In this document: one piece after another, positions 28,159 through 37,455 of the stretch
Position numbering within the stretch: position 1 is the first letter of the stretch
Layout of the letters: each line of letters begins with the position of its first letter
From: Clostridia bacterium
GTDB lineage: Bacteria > Bacillota > Clostridia > TANB77 > CAG-508
DNA length: 45,532 nt
Reading direction: 5' to 3'
Assembly (NCBI GenBank): GCA_022798335.1
Contig: JAAWMH010000026.1
Span: 1 to 45,532 of the forward strand
The notes under the pieces: model-generated
Seen by the model: only the letters and a program-made list of their open reading frames with translations
Database searches by the model: none
What the model was told of the DNA's origin: nothing
Position numbers and translations under genes: made by a program

Positions 28159-28620
28159 ATGCTAGAAGCAGAAAAGTTTATGCTAGAAGCACTAAAACAA
28201 GCCCAAAAAGCATATGAAAAAGAAGAAATACCAGTAGGAGCAGTAATTGTAAAAGAGAATAAAATAATAGCAAGAGCATATAATGAAAAAGAAGACAAGC
28301 AAGACACTACAAAACATGCAGAAATCATAGCAATACAAAAAGCAAGTAAAAAACTAAAAACGTGGAGATTAACAGACTGTGAAATGTATGTTACTTTAGA
28401 ACCATGTAGTATGTGTGCAGGAGCACTAATACAAGCAAGACTAAAAAAAGTATATATAGGAACTATGGACCAAAAAACAGGCAGCTGTGGTTCAGTATTT
28501 AACCTATTAGCAGACTATACTTTTAATCATAAAGTAGAAATAGAAACAGGAATTTTAAAACAAGAATGTGAAACATTATTAAAAAAATTTTTTCAGGAGC
28601 TAAGAAAGAAAAAAAAGTAA
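28159..28620 (+). CDS. tadA: tRNA-specific adenosine-34 deaminase
   Basis: The 153-aa zinc deaminase has HAEIIAIQKA (zinc His and catalytic Glu) and PCSMCAGALIQAR (two zinc Cys). TadA turns A34 into inosine in tRNA-Arg(ACG), so that one tRNA reads CGU, CGC and CGA, but not CGG. It starts 33 nt after tRNA-Arg(CCU) with AGGAG upstream. The order tadA, SRP RNA, dnaX, ybaB, recR is the standard Firmicutes arrangement. Confidence 0.95.
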   Translation: MLEAEKFMLEALKQAQKAYEKEEIPVGAVIVKENKIIARAYNEKEDKQDTTKHAEIIAIQKASKKLKTWRLTDCEMYVTLEPCSMCAGALIQARLKKVYIGTMDQKTGSCGSVFNLLADYTFNHKVEIETGILKQECETLLKKFFQELRKKKK

Positions 28621-28623
28621 AAT

Positions 28624-28717
28624 GGAGCAGTATCGAAGAGGTCATAACGAGGTTGATTCGAAATCAATTAGGCGTCTGTCAAAGGAGGCCACGTGGGTTC
28701 GAATCCCACCTGCTCCG
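28624..28717 (+). tRNA. tRNA-Ser (anticodon CGA)
   Basis: A 94-nt class II tRNA has acceptor GGAGCAG/CTGCTCC, an anticodon arm GTTGA-TTCGAAA-TCAAT with anticodon CGA, a long variable arm (GGCGTCTGTCAAAGGAGGCC region) and T-arm GGGTTCGAATCCC. Discriminator is G and CCA is not encoded. It starts 4 nt after the tadA stop. Confidence 0.92.
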
Positions 28718-28745
28718 CTAGTGCTCAAACAAAGGAGGAAAATCA

Positions 28746-29490
28746 TTGATAACGCAAGAAAAAAAGCAGACTATAAAATTAATTGTAGCAATAATACTAT
28801 TAGTATTTACTTTAGCGTTTGTAGGAATTGCAATGATTATTTATGAAGTAGAAGGAGAAACAAGTATGCCCTTTGAACTAACCAAAATAGTAGCAATCCG
28901 GAACAGCAGAAGGAGTAGAAGAAGGCGAAAATCAAAAAGAATGGAACTTTAATATTTATCAAAATAATGATATTTATTTTTATATAGATGAAAATAAAGA
29001 AAAATCAGAAGGACTACTAATCAAAAATGTAACAATCAGCAATATACAAACAAAAAAAGAACCACAAAAAGGAAAATTAAAAGTATACATGCCAAATAGT
29101 GAAGCAAAAAGGCTATATAGTTATGATAAACAGTTTTTAGTAGAAGAAAAATTAACATATAAAGGAGCAAGTCAAAGTAGTACTACAAACCTAGAAATAG
29201 GAAGCAAAGGAGGAACAGCATTAATCCGATTTAGTAATAGTGATATTGCAAAATATACTTCTAGTAAAGACACAGAAATTATACATGATGGAACTTGGCT
29301 AAAAAAAGTAGGAACTACAAGAGAAGAAATAGGGTTTACAGTATCATTTGACTTTACCATAGAAACTACAAAAAATAAATATAAAGCAAATATAACCTTA
29401 GATTTACCAACAGGTAATTTAGAAGAAGAAGGAAAATGTTATTTAGAAAAAACAGATATGAAAGGCATTGTATTTAAAAGAGTAAAATAA
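28746..29490 (+). CDS. Membrane-anchored protein of unknown function, read through one CGG +1 shift
   Basis: The restored product is 247 aa from a TTG start with AGGAGG 7 nt upstream. It has one N-terminal transmembrane helix (about residues 10-33) and an outside domain rich in beta-strand-like segments with many Lys, Thr and Glu. The frame breaks at codon 52, CGG 28899-28901. Skipping the C joins PFELTKIVAI to GTAEGVEEG and opens a frame that runs to 29490. I do not recognise a family, so this site rests on the long open +1 frame; the zero frame gives an Arg/Ser-rich tail and stops. Confidence 0.75.
28899..28901 (+). other. CGG +1 recoding site (membrane protein)
   Basis: Codon 52 is CGG followed by A. 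Skipping C gives GGA = Gly and opens 196 further codons. Confidence 0.8.
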
Positions 29491-29503
29491 TTTTAGCAAT
29501 TGC

Positions 29504-29532
29504 TTGCCTAAACTCATAAAAAAGTATATAAT
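29504..29532 (+). promoter_or_regulatory. Promoter of the SRP RNA gene
   Basis: TTGCCT (29504-29509) and TATAAT (29527-29532) are 17 nt apart, 6-7 nt before the first paired base of the RNA. Confidence 0.7.
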
Positions 29533-29538
29533 TCAAAT

Positions 29539-29695
29539 GGTATGAATCTTAAAAAGATGAAAGCCATTGTATGGAGAGTAAAACCAATGGAAGCCTATGA
29601 ACCTTGTCAGGTCCGGAAGGAAGCAGCAATAAGTAGTCCCTTCTGTGTGGAATTTACTTTCCATAGAGTGGCCTTAAAATTTAAAGTTCATACCA
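29539..29695 (+). ncRNA. ffs: Signal recognition particle RNA
   Basis: The invariant apical segment GTCAGGTCCGGAAGGAAGC lies at about 29607-29625, inside a long hairpin whose arms include GTATGGAGAGTAAA and TTTACTTTCCATA. The ends GGTATGAA and TTCATACC close the molecule, and a T-run follows. At about 157 nt it is shorter than the Bacillus type with a full Alu domain. The CCGG here is non-coding. Location between tadA and dnaX is typical. Confidence 0.92.
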
Positions 29696-29723
29696 TTTTT
29701 ACAAAGAAATGAGGTGCAAAAAA

Positions 29724-31332
29724 ATGGCATATACCGCCTTATATCGAAAATTTAGACCCCTAAAATTTCAAGATATGGTAGGACAAGAACACATAACAAG
29801 AACAATAAGAAATCAAATTGAAGCAGGAAGAGTAGGACATGCCTATTTATTAAATGGAGGCAGAGGAACAGGGAAAACAACAACAGCAAAAATATTAGCA
29901 AGAGCAGTAAACTGTTTAAATCCGCAAGATGGAGAACCATGTAATGAATGTGAAATATGCAAGGCAGCACTTTCAGGATCTCTAACAGATATTGTAGAAA
30001 TGGATGCAGCATCTAATAACAGTGTAGATGATATTAGAGCAATTAGAGATGAAGTAAACTTTTTGCCAACACTTGCAAAATATAGAGTATATATTATAGA
30101 CGAGGTACATATGTTATCAACAGGAGCATTCAATGCCTTGCTAAAAACATTAGAAGAACCACCAACACATGTAAAATTTATATTAGCAACTACAGAACCA
30201 CAAAAACTACCAGCAACAATATTATCAAGATGCCAACGCTTTGACTTTAAAAAAATATCTAATGAAGCAATTTGCCAAAGATTACAATATGTATGTGATC
30301 AAAGCAAAATAGAAATCACCAAAGAAGCACTAAAATTAATTGCAATATTAGCAGAAGGAGCTATGAGAGACGCACTAAGTATTTTAGAAAGATGCTTGCA
30401 AGAAGAATGTCAAAAAATAGACGAAGACTTTGTAAAAGAGCTAGTACGGAATACCAAGGTTAGCCTTTATTTCTCAAATAGTAAAAGCAATTATAAACTA
30501 TCAAGTAGAAGAAGTATTAAAAGTACTAGAACAAATAGAAAATGAAGGAAAAGACCTACAAAATTTACTATGGGAACTAATAAAATATACAAAAGATATC
30601 TTAGTATGGAAAACCAGCCAAAAATTAGAAATTTATAATGAAGAAGAACTAAAACAAATAAAAGAACTATCAGAAAAAATATCAAAAGAAAGACTATTAC
30701 AAATCATTTATACTCTATCAAATTTAGAAAATGAAATGAAATGGTCATCGCAAAAAACAATTTTATTTGAAGTAGCCATGATAAAAATGTGCCATCTAGA
30801 AGAAAATAAAATAATAGCAGATAGTAACTTAGAAGAAATATATACTAGAATAAAAAAGCTAGAAGACAAAATAAACTCTGGAAATATAAAAATGCAAAGA
30901 GCAACTGCACAAGATTTAAAGCCAGAAAAAGAAGTAAAAATAAAATCAGTAGGAAAAGTACCAATAGAGCAAGTAAGTAATTTGCAAATTGAAAAACTAG
31001 CATTTTGGCCAAAAGTAATAGAAAGCCTAAAAGAACAAAGAAAAATGATGCTAGTAAGCAACTTAATGAACACAGTAGCAACCGAGCTAAACGACATGAC
31101 AGTAGGAATTGTATTTCAAAATGGACTAACGCCATTTGTAAAAAGCATTATGGAAAAACCAGAAAACATACAAGAACTAACAAGATTAATCTCTATAGAA
31201 TACAAAAAAGAAATGCGTATAAAATTATTAGACTGTCAAGATGCTATATTAGCACAAAAAGAAAAACAAAAAAGTCCAGAACAACAGGTAGTAGATGAAT
31301 TAGATATACCTGTAAATATGATAGAAGAATAA
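29724..31332 (+). CDS. dnaX: DNA polymerase III gamma/tau subunit, read through one CGG +1 shift
   Basis: The restored product is 535 aa from the ATG at 29724 (GAGGTG upstream). It has MAYTALYRKFRPLKF, Walker A GGRGTGKTT, the zinc knuckle CLNPQDGEPCNECEIC, the DEVH box and LEEPPTHVKF. These clamp-loader domains end at CGG 30447-30449; skipping the C joins VKELV to GIPRLAFISQIVKAI, the start of the collar domain III, and a tau-like C-terminus follows. Unshifted product would be about 273 aa and lack the collar. In E. coli a -1 shift makes gamma; the site and direction here differ, and the same shift occurs in unrelated genes, so I read it as decoding, not as a gamma/tau switch. ybaB and recR follow. 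Confidence 0.93.
30447..30449 (+). other. CGG +1 recoding site (dnaX)
   Basis: CGG followed by A. Skipping C gives GGA = Gly at the start of domain III (LVGIPRL). Confidence 0.92.
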
Positions 31333-31350
31333 AATAAGGAGGAAAATAAA

Positions 31351-31695
31351 ATGTCAAAAAGAGGAGGATTCCCAGGAATGGGAGGCGGATTTGGTGGAAT
31401 GAATATCAACCAATTAATGAAAGAAGCAAAAAAAATGCAAGCAGATATGGAAAAATCACAAACAGAGTTAGCAGCAAAAGAATTTGACGCAAGTACAGGT
31501 GGAGGAGCAGTATATGTAAAAGTAACAGGAGACAAACAAATAAAAGAAATAACAATAAAAAAAGAAGTAATAGACCCAGAAGATGTAGAAATGTTACAAG
31601 ACTTAATATTAAGTTGCGTAAATGAAGCACTACGTAAAGTAGATACTGCTACATCTCAAGAACTTGGCAAATACAATATCCCAGGCTTAATGTAA
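31351..31695 (+). CDS. ybaB: YbaB/EbfC nucleoid-associated protein
   Basis: The 114-aa protein has the Gly/Met-rich start GFPGMGGGFGGMNINQLMKEA and the EbfC core with VTGDKQIKEITI and VEMLQDLILSCVNEAL. It is a dimeric DNA-binding protein usually encoded between dnaX and recR, as here. AAGGAGG precedes the ATG, 18 nt after dnaX. Confidence 0.95.
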   Translation: MSKRGGFPGMGGGFGGMNINQLMKEAKKMQADMEKSQTELAAKEFDASTGGGAVYVKVTGDKQIKEITIKKEVIDPEDVEMLQDLILSCVNEALRKVDTATSQELGKYNIPGLM

Positions 31696-31742
31696 TGTCA
31701 GTTTAGGGACAGAGGTTACAAAAACATAAAAGGAGCAAAACA

Positions 31743-32342
31743 ATGTCATACTATGCACCATCAATCGAAAAACTAATAGAAAGTTTTGAAAAGTTACCTA
31801 GTATAGGAAATAAAACAGCAGCTAGACTTGCCTTTCATATATTAGATGCAACAGAAGAAGAAACAAACGAATTCGTACAATCTATTTTAGAAGCAAAAAA
31901 AAATCTAAAATATTGTTCAAGTTGCTATAATATTACAGACATAGACCCATGCCCGATTTGTAGTAATCAAAATAGAGATCATACAACAATTTGTGTAGTA
32001 GAAGACGTAAGAGATGTAGTAGCAATGGAAAGAACACATGAATTTAAAGGAATTTATCATGTATTACATGGAAGCATATCGCCAATGAATGGAGTAGGAC
32101 CAGATGATATAAAAATAAAAGAACTGTTAGCACACTTAATGGAAGGACAAGTAAAAGAAATTATATTAGCTACAAATCCACGAGTAGAAGGAGAAGCAAC
32201 AGCAATGTATATTTCAAAACTAGTAAAACCATTAGGAATAAAAGTTACTAGAATTGCACATGGCATACCAGTAGGAGGAGACTTAGAATATACAGACGAA
32301 GTAACACTAAGTAAAGCCTTAGAAGGAAGAAGAGAATTATAA
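31743..32342 (+). CDS. recR: Recombination mediator RecR
   Basis: The 199-aa protein has the helix-hairpin-helix [17 protein letters not shown], a C4 zinc finger ([16 protein letters not shown]) and the Toprim domain with [12 protein letters not shown] and [15 protein letters not shown]. It works with RecO to load RecA on gaps. It ends the dnaX operon. Confidence 0.96.
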   Translation: MSYYAPSIEKLIESFEKLPSIGNKTAARLAFHILDATEEETNEFVQSILEAKKNLKYCSSCYNITDIDPCPICSNQNRDHTTICVVEDVRDVVAMERTHEFKGIYHVLHGSISPMNGVGPDDIKIKELLAHLMEGQVKEIILATNPRVEGEATAMYISKLVKPLGIKVTRIAHGIPVGGDLEYTDEVTLSKALEGRREL

Positions 32343-32345
32343 AAA

Positions 32346-32374
32346 CGTTACTAATCAAAGTAACGCTTTTTTTA
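32346..32374 (+). terminator. Terminator after recR
   Basis: A 7-bp stem (32346-32352 with 32359-32365) with a 6-nt loop is followed by C and a run of T. The convergent gene ends at 32375. Confidence 0.75.
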
Positions 32375-33503
32375 TTATGTATTTAAAGCAATTTTACAAA
32401 TCTCCTCAGTTGAATTTTTGCAAGCAAGTAACTGGGCATTTTTTTTCATAGTTTCTAAATGATTTTCAGGACCAAAAAATTTAAGAATAACTTCGCTAGG
32501 GTCATCATGCTTCTTAAGCCAAATACCAACCCCATTTTTCTCTAAAAACTCTGCATTTTCCTCTTCTTGACCGAGGAATCGGATTAATAATAAGCATAGG
32601 AATACTAGATGCTAAACTCTCTGTAGTAGTAAGACCACCTGGCTTTGAAACAACACTACAAGCAATACTCATTAATTCAGGAACTTTATCTGTAAAACCA
32701 AGAACGCGAACCCTGTTTTCTGCTCTACATTCGAAAACTAACTGTTCAAAAGATTCCTTCATTTTAACATTTTTACCAGCAACAGCAACAATTTGATAGT
32801 TAGGCACCTTTTCTATAATAGCCCTCAAAACCGCAGTAGTTCTATCTTTACCAAGCCCAAACTCGCCACCGCCAAAAAATAAAATTACTTTTTTATCAGG
32901 ATTTAATTTAAAATCTTCATAAACTTTAGAAGAATTAAACTTTTCTAAAAACTTATGAGACATAGGAATACCAGTTACATGAACTTTACTACCATCCACA
33001 CCATAAGCTATAATATCCTGTTTCATAGCCTCATTAGAAACAAAAAAATGCTCTGTATACTCATGTCCAATTAACCATTGCTTATGCATAGCAAAATCAG
33101 TCATAATTGTAACTAATTTGCAATTCAACTTTCTCTTTTTCTTTAAATAGCTAACCATTTGACTACTAAAAGGATGGGTAGAGATAACCAAATCAGGATT
33201 AAACTCCTCTAACAATTTATATAACTTATGAGCCATTAACTTATTACTATCTTTGCTAATTTTAGAAAGAAGCCCCTTTTCAGAACCAGAATAAACCCTT
33301 CCCCATAATTTAGGAGCTTTTTTTGCCATTTCACGATAAGCCCCAGTAGTTAGTTTCTCAACAGTTTTATTAATATATTTCATACAATCTATCATTTCTA
33401 AATGAATATTAGAATAATTTTCTTCTAAATATTGTTTTATGGACTTAGCAGCAGATAAATGACCACCACCATAAGAAGCATAAAAAATAATGATGTTTTT
33501 CAT
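32375..33503 (-). CDS. MGDG synthase / UgtP-like diacylglycerol glycosyltransferase, read through one CGG +1 shift
   Basis: The GT28-family protein is 375 aa when restored, the usual length. It begins IIFYASYGGGHLSAAKSI (acceptor-side Gly loop) and has FFGGGEFGLGKDRT and a C-terminal SKPGGLTTTESLAS donor motif. Right after SIPMLIINPIP the frame breaks at CGG 32571-32573 (codon 311). Skipping the C gives GQEEENAEFLEKNG, the standard family continuation, and 65 more residues. It should move a sugar from UDP-glucose or UDP-galactose to diacylglycerol at the membrane, making glycolipid and the lipoteichoic-acid anchor. The UDP-sugar operon at 19870-22854 could supply the donor. Confidence 0.88.
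32571..32573 (-). other. CGG +1 recoding site (MGDG synthase-like)
   Basis: Codon 311 is CGG followed by T. Skipping C gives GGT = Gly of the conserved PGQEEEN segment. Confidence 0.92.
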
Positions 33504-33634
33504 AAAAAAATCCCTTCTTATAAAAATTTAACAATATTTTATCATATTGCCAAAAAAAAGTATAGAACATTGTATAAATTAACCAGAATTGGACAAACTA
33601 GAACTGAAAAAAATAAAAATAAGGATGATGAAAT

Positions 33635-34118
33635 ATGAAAAAAATAGCGAAAATGATGTTACTACTAATCGTAATGGCTTTACTTGTGATACAAATGATA
33701 GAAATATTAACCGAGATAGGAAAAAATACAAAAGTAGAGGCAGCCTCAAAAAGTGGAAACACCTCGGATGTCCAATTACTTGCAAGAGCAATTAATCGGA
33801 GAAGCAAGAGGAGAACCTTACGAAGGACAAGTAGCAGTAGGAGCAGTTATTCTAAATAGAGTAGCACATTCTAGTTTTCCAAATACAATTGCAGGAGTTA
33901 TTTATCAATCAGGAGCATTTACAGCAGTAGCAGATGGACAAATTAATGTACCAATAGATCCATCATCATCAGTAGTAAAAGCAGCGCAAGATGCACTAAA
34001 TGGTTGGGACCCAACAGATGGAGCAATTTATTATTTTAATCCAGCAACAGCAACAAATAAATGGATATGGTCAAGACCACTCATCAAAACAATTGGAAAA
34101 CATAGATTTTGTAAATAA
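33635..34118 (+). CDS. sleB: SleB-type cell-wall hydrolase (Hydrolase_2), read through one CGG +1 shift
   Basis: The restored product is 160 aa: an N-terminal signal/anchor helix (about residues 7-28) and a single SleB catalytic domain without the usual peptidoglycan-binding module. The frame breaks at codon 55, CGG 33797-33799. Skipping the C joins SDVQLLARAIN to GEARGEPYEGQVAVGAVILN, which carries the catalytic Glu region; FNPATATNKWIWSR follows near the end. SleB is a lytic transglycosylase that degrades spore cortex at germination. ypeB, its usual partner, follows 47 nt downstream. Confidence 0.9.
33797..33799 (+). other. CGG +1 recoding site (sleB)
   Basis: Codon 55 is CGG followed by A. 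Skipping C gives GGA = Gly just before the conserved EARGEPYEGQ motif. Confidence 0.92.
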
Positions 34119-34165
34119 CAGCGCAAATAGAAAAAAAGTTATAATTCAAGAAAGGAATATAAAAA

Positions 34166-35545
34166 ATGAATAAATTGAAAGATTGGAAAAATCGTCTAAA
34201 AGATAGACATATGTTAAGTGTTATGGTAGTACTAATTGCTATTATTATAGCAATGGGAGTATGGATTTATAAAAAACAAGTAGACTATAGGCAAGCATCA
34301 GAAAATCAGTACAATATGGCATTTTTTGAATTAGTAGATTATGTACAAAATGTAGAAACTTATTTAGCCAAATCACTTATATCAAGTACACCAGAACATG
34401 GAGCACAAACACTAACCCATGTATGGAGGGAAGCAAATTTAGCACAAGTATATTTATCTAGACTACCAATAGAAAGTGTAGAGCTTGAAAAAACAGCTAA
34501 ATTTTTAAATCAAGTAAGTGATTATAGTTATTCACTATCTAGAAAAAATATAAATAAACAGAAATTAAGTGAAGAAGACTTAAACAACTTAACAAAATTA
34601 CACGAATATAGTGTAGAATTAGAAAATACATTAAACCAATTATCAACAGATATGAATGAAGGAAGAATTACATGGGGAGAACTAACCAAAAAAGGAAGTG
34701 TAGCATTTGCACAAGAAGTAAGCAATATTTCACAAAGTAGCTTTAGCAATTTAGAAGAAAACTTCCATGAATATTCAGGGCTAATCTATGATGGAGCATT
34801 CTCAGAACACATGACTTCAAGTACTAAAAAAGGATTAACAGGAGAAAATATAGACGAAGAAAAAGCAAAACAAATAGCAACGAAATTTATAGGAGAAGAT
34901 AAAGTACAAGAAATTAATTTATCTAGTAAATCAGAAAATACAGATATGATTACTTATGACTTTAATGTAAAAGTAAACGGAGAAAAAGAACCAAACCTTG
35001 TTATTTCTATATCAGAAAAAGGTGGACATGTAGTATTTATGAACTATAACAGAAATATAGAAGCAGAAAGTGTATCACAAGAAAGAGCAGACGAAATAGG
35101 AAAGAAATTTTTAGAAGATCATGATTTCCCAAATATGAAAGAAACCTATTATTTAAAACAAGATGGAATTGTAACAATTAATTATGCCTATGAGCAAGAT
35201 GGAGTTACAATATATCCAGATTTAATAAAACTAAAAATAGCACTAGATAATGGAGAAGTAATGGGAATAGAAACAACAGGATATTTAAACTCACATGAAA
35301 AAAGAAATATAGAAACTGTACAAATTACAAAAGAACAAGCAAAACAAAGTTTAAACAAAAAATTAGAAATTAAAAGTGAAAATTTAGCAATTATACCAAC
35401 CGAATGGAAAACAGAAGTGTTATGTTGGGAATTTAAAGGAAAAATAGATGACACAGACTTTTTAGTATATATTAATAGCAAAACAGGAAAAGAAGAAGAC
35501 ATATTAGTTATTGTAAATACACCAAATGGAACACTAACACATTAA
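34166..35545 (+). CDS. ypeB: Germination protein YpeB
   Basis: The 459-aa protein has one N-terminal transmembrane helix (about residues 16-34), a helical region with NQYNMAFFELVDYVQNVETYLAKSL and two or more C-terminal PepSY-like repeats (from about residue 225). This matches YpeB, which stabilises SleB in the spore. It is encoded next to sleB, as in Bacillus and Clostridia. AAAGGAA precedes the ATG. No in-frame CGG occurs. Confidence 0.92.
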   Translation: MNKLKDWKNRLKDRHMLSVMVVLIAIIIAMGVWIYKKQVDYRQASENQYNMAFFELVDYVQNVETYLAKSLISSTPEHGAQTLTHVWREANLAQVYLSRLPIESVELEKTAKFLNQVSDYSYSLSRKNINKQKLSEEDLNNLTKLHEYSVELENTLNQLSTDMNEGRITWGELTKKGSVAFAQEVSNISQSSFSNLEENFHEYSGLIYDGAFSEHMTSSTKKGLTGENIDEEKAKQIATKFIGEDKVQEINLSSKSENTDMITYDFNVKVNGEKEPNLVISISEKGGHVVFMNYNRNIEAESVSQERADEIGKKFLEDHDFPNMKETYYLKQDGIVTINYAYEQDGVTIYPDLIKLKIALDNGEVMGIETTGYLNSHEKRNIETVQITKEQAKQSLNKKLEIKSENLAIIPTEWKTEVLCWEFKGKIDDTDFLVYINSKTGKEEDILVIVNTPNGTLTH

Positions 35546-35641
35546 AAATGGAAAAAATTAAAAAAATAATTTAAGCAAAAAGAAGCAAAATAATAATGTG
35601 AAAAATAATTTCACAAAACTCTGTTAGGAGGTAAAAAAAAT

Positions 35642-35821
35642 ATGTCAAATAACAGAAAAAATGCAATGTCAAATGAATTAAAAGAAGAAATTGCAAAAGA
35701 ATTAGGAGTATATAATCAAGTAAAACAAGATGGAGGATGGGGAAATGTATCATCTAAAACTTGTGGAAACATGGTAACAAAAGCAATTGAAATAGCAAAT
35801 AGAGCAGCACAAAATGGGTAA
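35642..35821 (+). CDS. Alpha/beta-type small acid-soluble spore protein
   Basis: The 59-aa protein has the SASP signatures ELKEEIAKELGVYNQVKQ (containing the germination-protease cleavage region) and WGNVSSKTCGNMVTKAIEIA. It coats and protects spore DNA. AGGAGG lies about 9 nt before the ATG. It is probably made late in the forespore under sigma-G; I could not define a promoter. It follows ypeB by 96 nt. Confidence 0.95.
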   Translation: MSNNRKNAMSNELKEEIAKELGVYNQVKQDGGWGNVSSKTCGNMVTKAIEIANRAAQNG

Positions 35822-35851
35822 GAAAAAAGAAGCCTAGAAATTCAAAATAGT

Positions 35852-35890
35852 AAAATGAAAGTAGATACAAAAATCTACTTTCATTTTTTA
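35852..35890 (+). terminator. Terminator after the SASP gene
   Basis: A 15-bp perfect stem (35852-35866 with 35873-35887) with a 6-nt loop is followed by T residues. Confidence 0.85.
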
Positions 35891-35954
35891 GATAAAAGGT
35901 AAAAAAGCACAAATACTAACAAGAAATGAATTTTTAAAGAAATATCAGCTTAAG

Positions 35955-35983
35955 TTGCACAATAAATACAATTAGCATATAAT
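35955..35983 (+). promoter_or_regulatory. Promoter of murF-ddl
   Basis: TTGCAC (35955-35960) and TATAAT (35978-35983) are 17 nt apart, 64 nt before the murF ATG. Confidence 0.65.
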
Positions 35984-36046
35984 AAGCAAGAATAAAGTAA
36001 AATTTTTAGGTATGATACTTATTAAAAGTAGAAAGGATAATAAAAA

Positions 36047-37439
36047 ATGAATAAATATATAACCATAGAAAATATATTAGAAATAACAGGAGGAACACTA
36101 ATTTGTGGAAATAAAAACTTAATATGCGAAAACTTTTCAAAAGATACTAGGCAAATAGAAAAAGGAGAAATATACATAGGTCTGCAAGGCGAAAACTTTA
36201 ATGGAAGCACATTATATGAACAAGCATTAGAAAAAGGAGCAAAAGCATGCCTACTTCAAAATGTAGAAATAAAGCCAGAAATCATAAAAAAGTATCCAGA
36301 GGTGGCTATTGTAATGGTAGAAAACACAGTAAAAGCAATACAGCAAATAGCAGCATATAAAAGAAGTTTATACCAAATACCAGTAGTAGCCATAACAGGA
36401 AGTGTAGGAAAAACCAGCACCAAAGACATAGTAGCAAACGTAATAGCACAAAAATATAAAGTATTAAAAACACAAGGAAATTATAATAACGAAATAGGAA
36501 TGCCACTTACCATACTAAAATTAAAAGACGAAGAAGCAATGGTATTAGAAATGGGAATGAACTCATTTGGAGAAATAAGTAAACTCACTAAAATTGCAAA
36601 ACCAGATATAGCAATAATTACTAATATTGGAACAGCACATATTGGCTGCTTACGGCTCAAGAGAAAATATACTAAAAGCAAAACTAGAAATACTAGAAGG
36701 ATTAGGCAAAAAAGGTACAGTAATTATTAATTATGACAATGATTTACTATATAAATGGTATTATCAAGAAAAGCAGCATTATCAAATTATAACTTATGGA
36801 CTAGAAGAAGGAGCACAGATTATAGGCAAAGATCTTATCTTAAAAGAAAATGGAAGTAGTTATAAAGTAACATTAGAAGGAAAAGACTATAAAGTAAATA
36901 TACCAGTAGGAGGAGAACATTTTATATCTAATAGCCTATGCGCACTAGGAGTAGCACAAATACTACAAATACCAATAGAGGCAGCAATAAAAGGAATTGC
37001 AGAATTTGAACTAACCAAAAAAAGAATGGAAATAAAAACAGCTAAAATAGGAGCAACAGTAATCAACGACTGTTATAATGCAAATTATGACTCTATGAAA
37101 GCAGCATTAAACTATTTAGGAAATATTCAAAACAAAAGAAAAATAGCAGTATTAGGAGATATGTTAGAATTAGGAGAATATAGCAAAAGTTTGCACGAAC
37201 AAGTAGGAGAAGAAGTAGCAAAAAATAAAATAGATATCTTAATTTGCATAGGAGAAGAAGCAAAGCACATTGCACAAAAAGCACAAGAAAAAGGTATGAA
37301 ACTAGAAAATATTATTTTATGTAAAAACAATACACAGGCAATTGAAAACATACAAAAGCAATTACAAAAAGAAGACGTCATATTATTAAAAGCCTCTAAT
37401 GGACTAAACTTTAGTCAAATATGTGAGGCACTATGTTAA
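36047..37439 (+). CDS. murF: UDP-N-acetylmuramoyl-tripeptide--D-Ala-D-Ala ligase, read through one CGG +1 shift
   Basis: MurF adds the D-Ala-D-Ala dipeptide to the cytoplasmic peptidoglycan precursor. The restored protein is 463 aa, normal for MurF: an N-terminal domain with KDTRQIEKGEIYIGLQGENF, the ATP loop AITGSVGKTSTKD (about residues 114-126), and after the shift IGCLGSRENILKAKLEIL and DCYNANYDSMKAAL. The frame breaks at codon 203, CGG 36653-36655, in the conserved segment after TNIGTAHIG. Unshifted, half the enzyme is lost. ddl follows 16 nt downstream and makes the dipeptide. Confidence 0.93.
36653..36655 (+). other. CGG +1 recoding site (murF)
   Basis: Codon 203 is CGG followed by C, the only shifted site with C as fourth base. 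Skipping C gives GGC = Gly in IGCLGSRENI. Confidence 0.92.
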
Positions 37440-37455
37440 GGAGGAAAAGTAAGTT

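Noticed and set aside
28622..28846. ORF over tRNA-Ser
   Set aside because: It lies over a well-formed class II tRNA and the start of the next gene; a chance frame.
29607..29625. CCGG in the SRP RNA as a further insertion
   Set aside because: TCCGGAAGG is the invariant SRP RNA tetraloop region and is normal.
29724..31332. Classical DnaX -1 frameshift cassette
   Set aside because: No A-rich slippery heptamer is used at the break; the needed shift is +1 at CGG and the position differs.
33763..33768. TCGGAT in the sleB gene as another CGG site
   Set aside because: The CGG is out of frame (TCG-GAT, Ser-Asp) and the frame is continuous across it.
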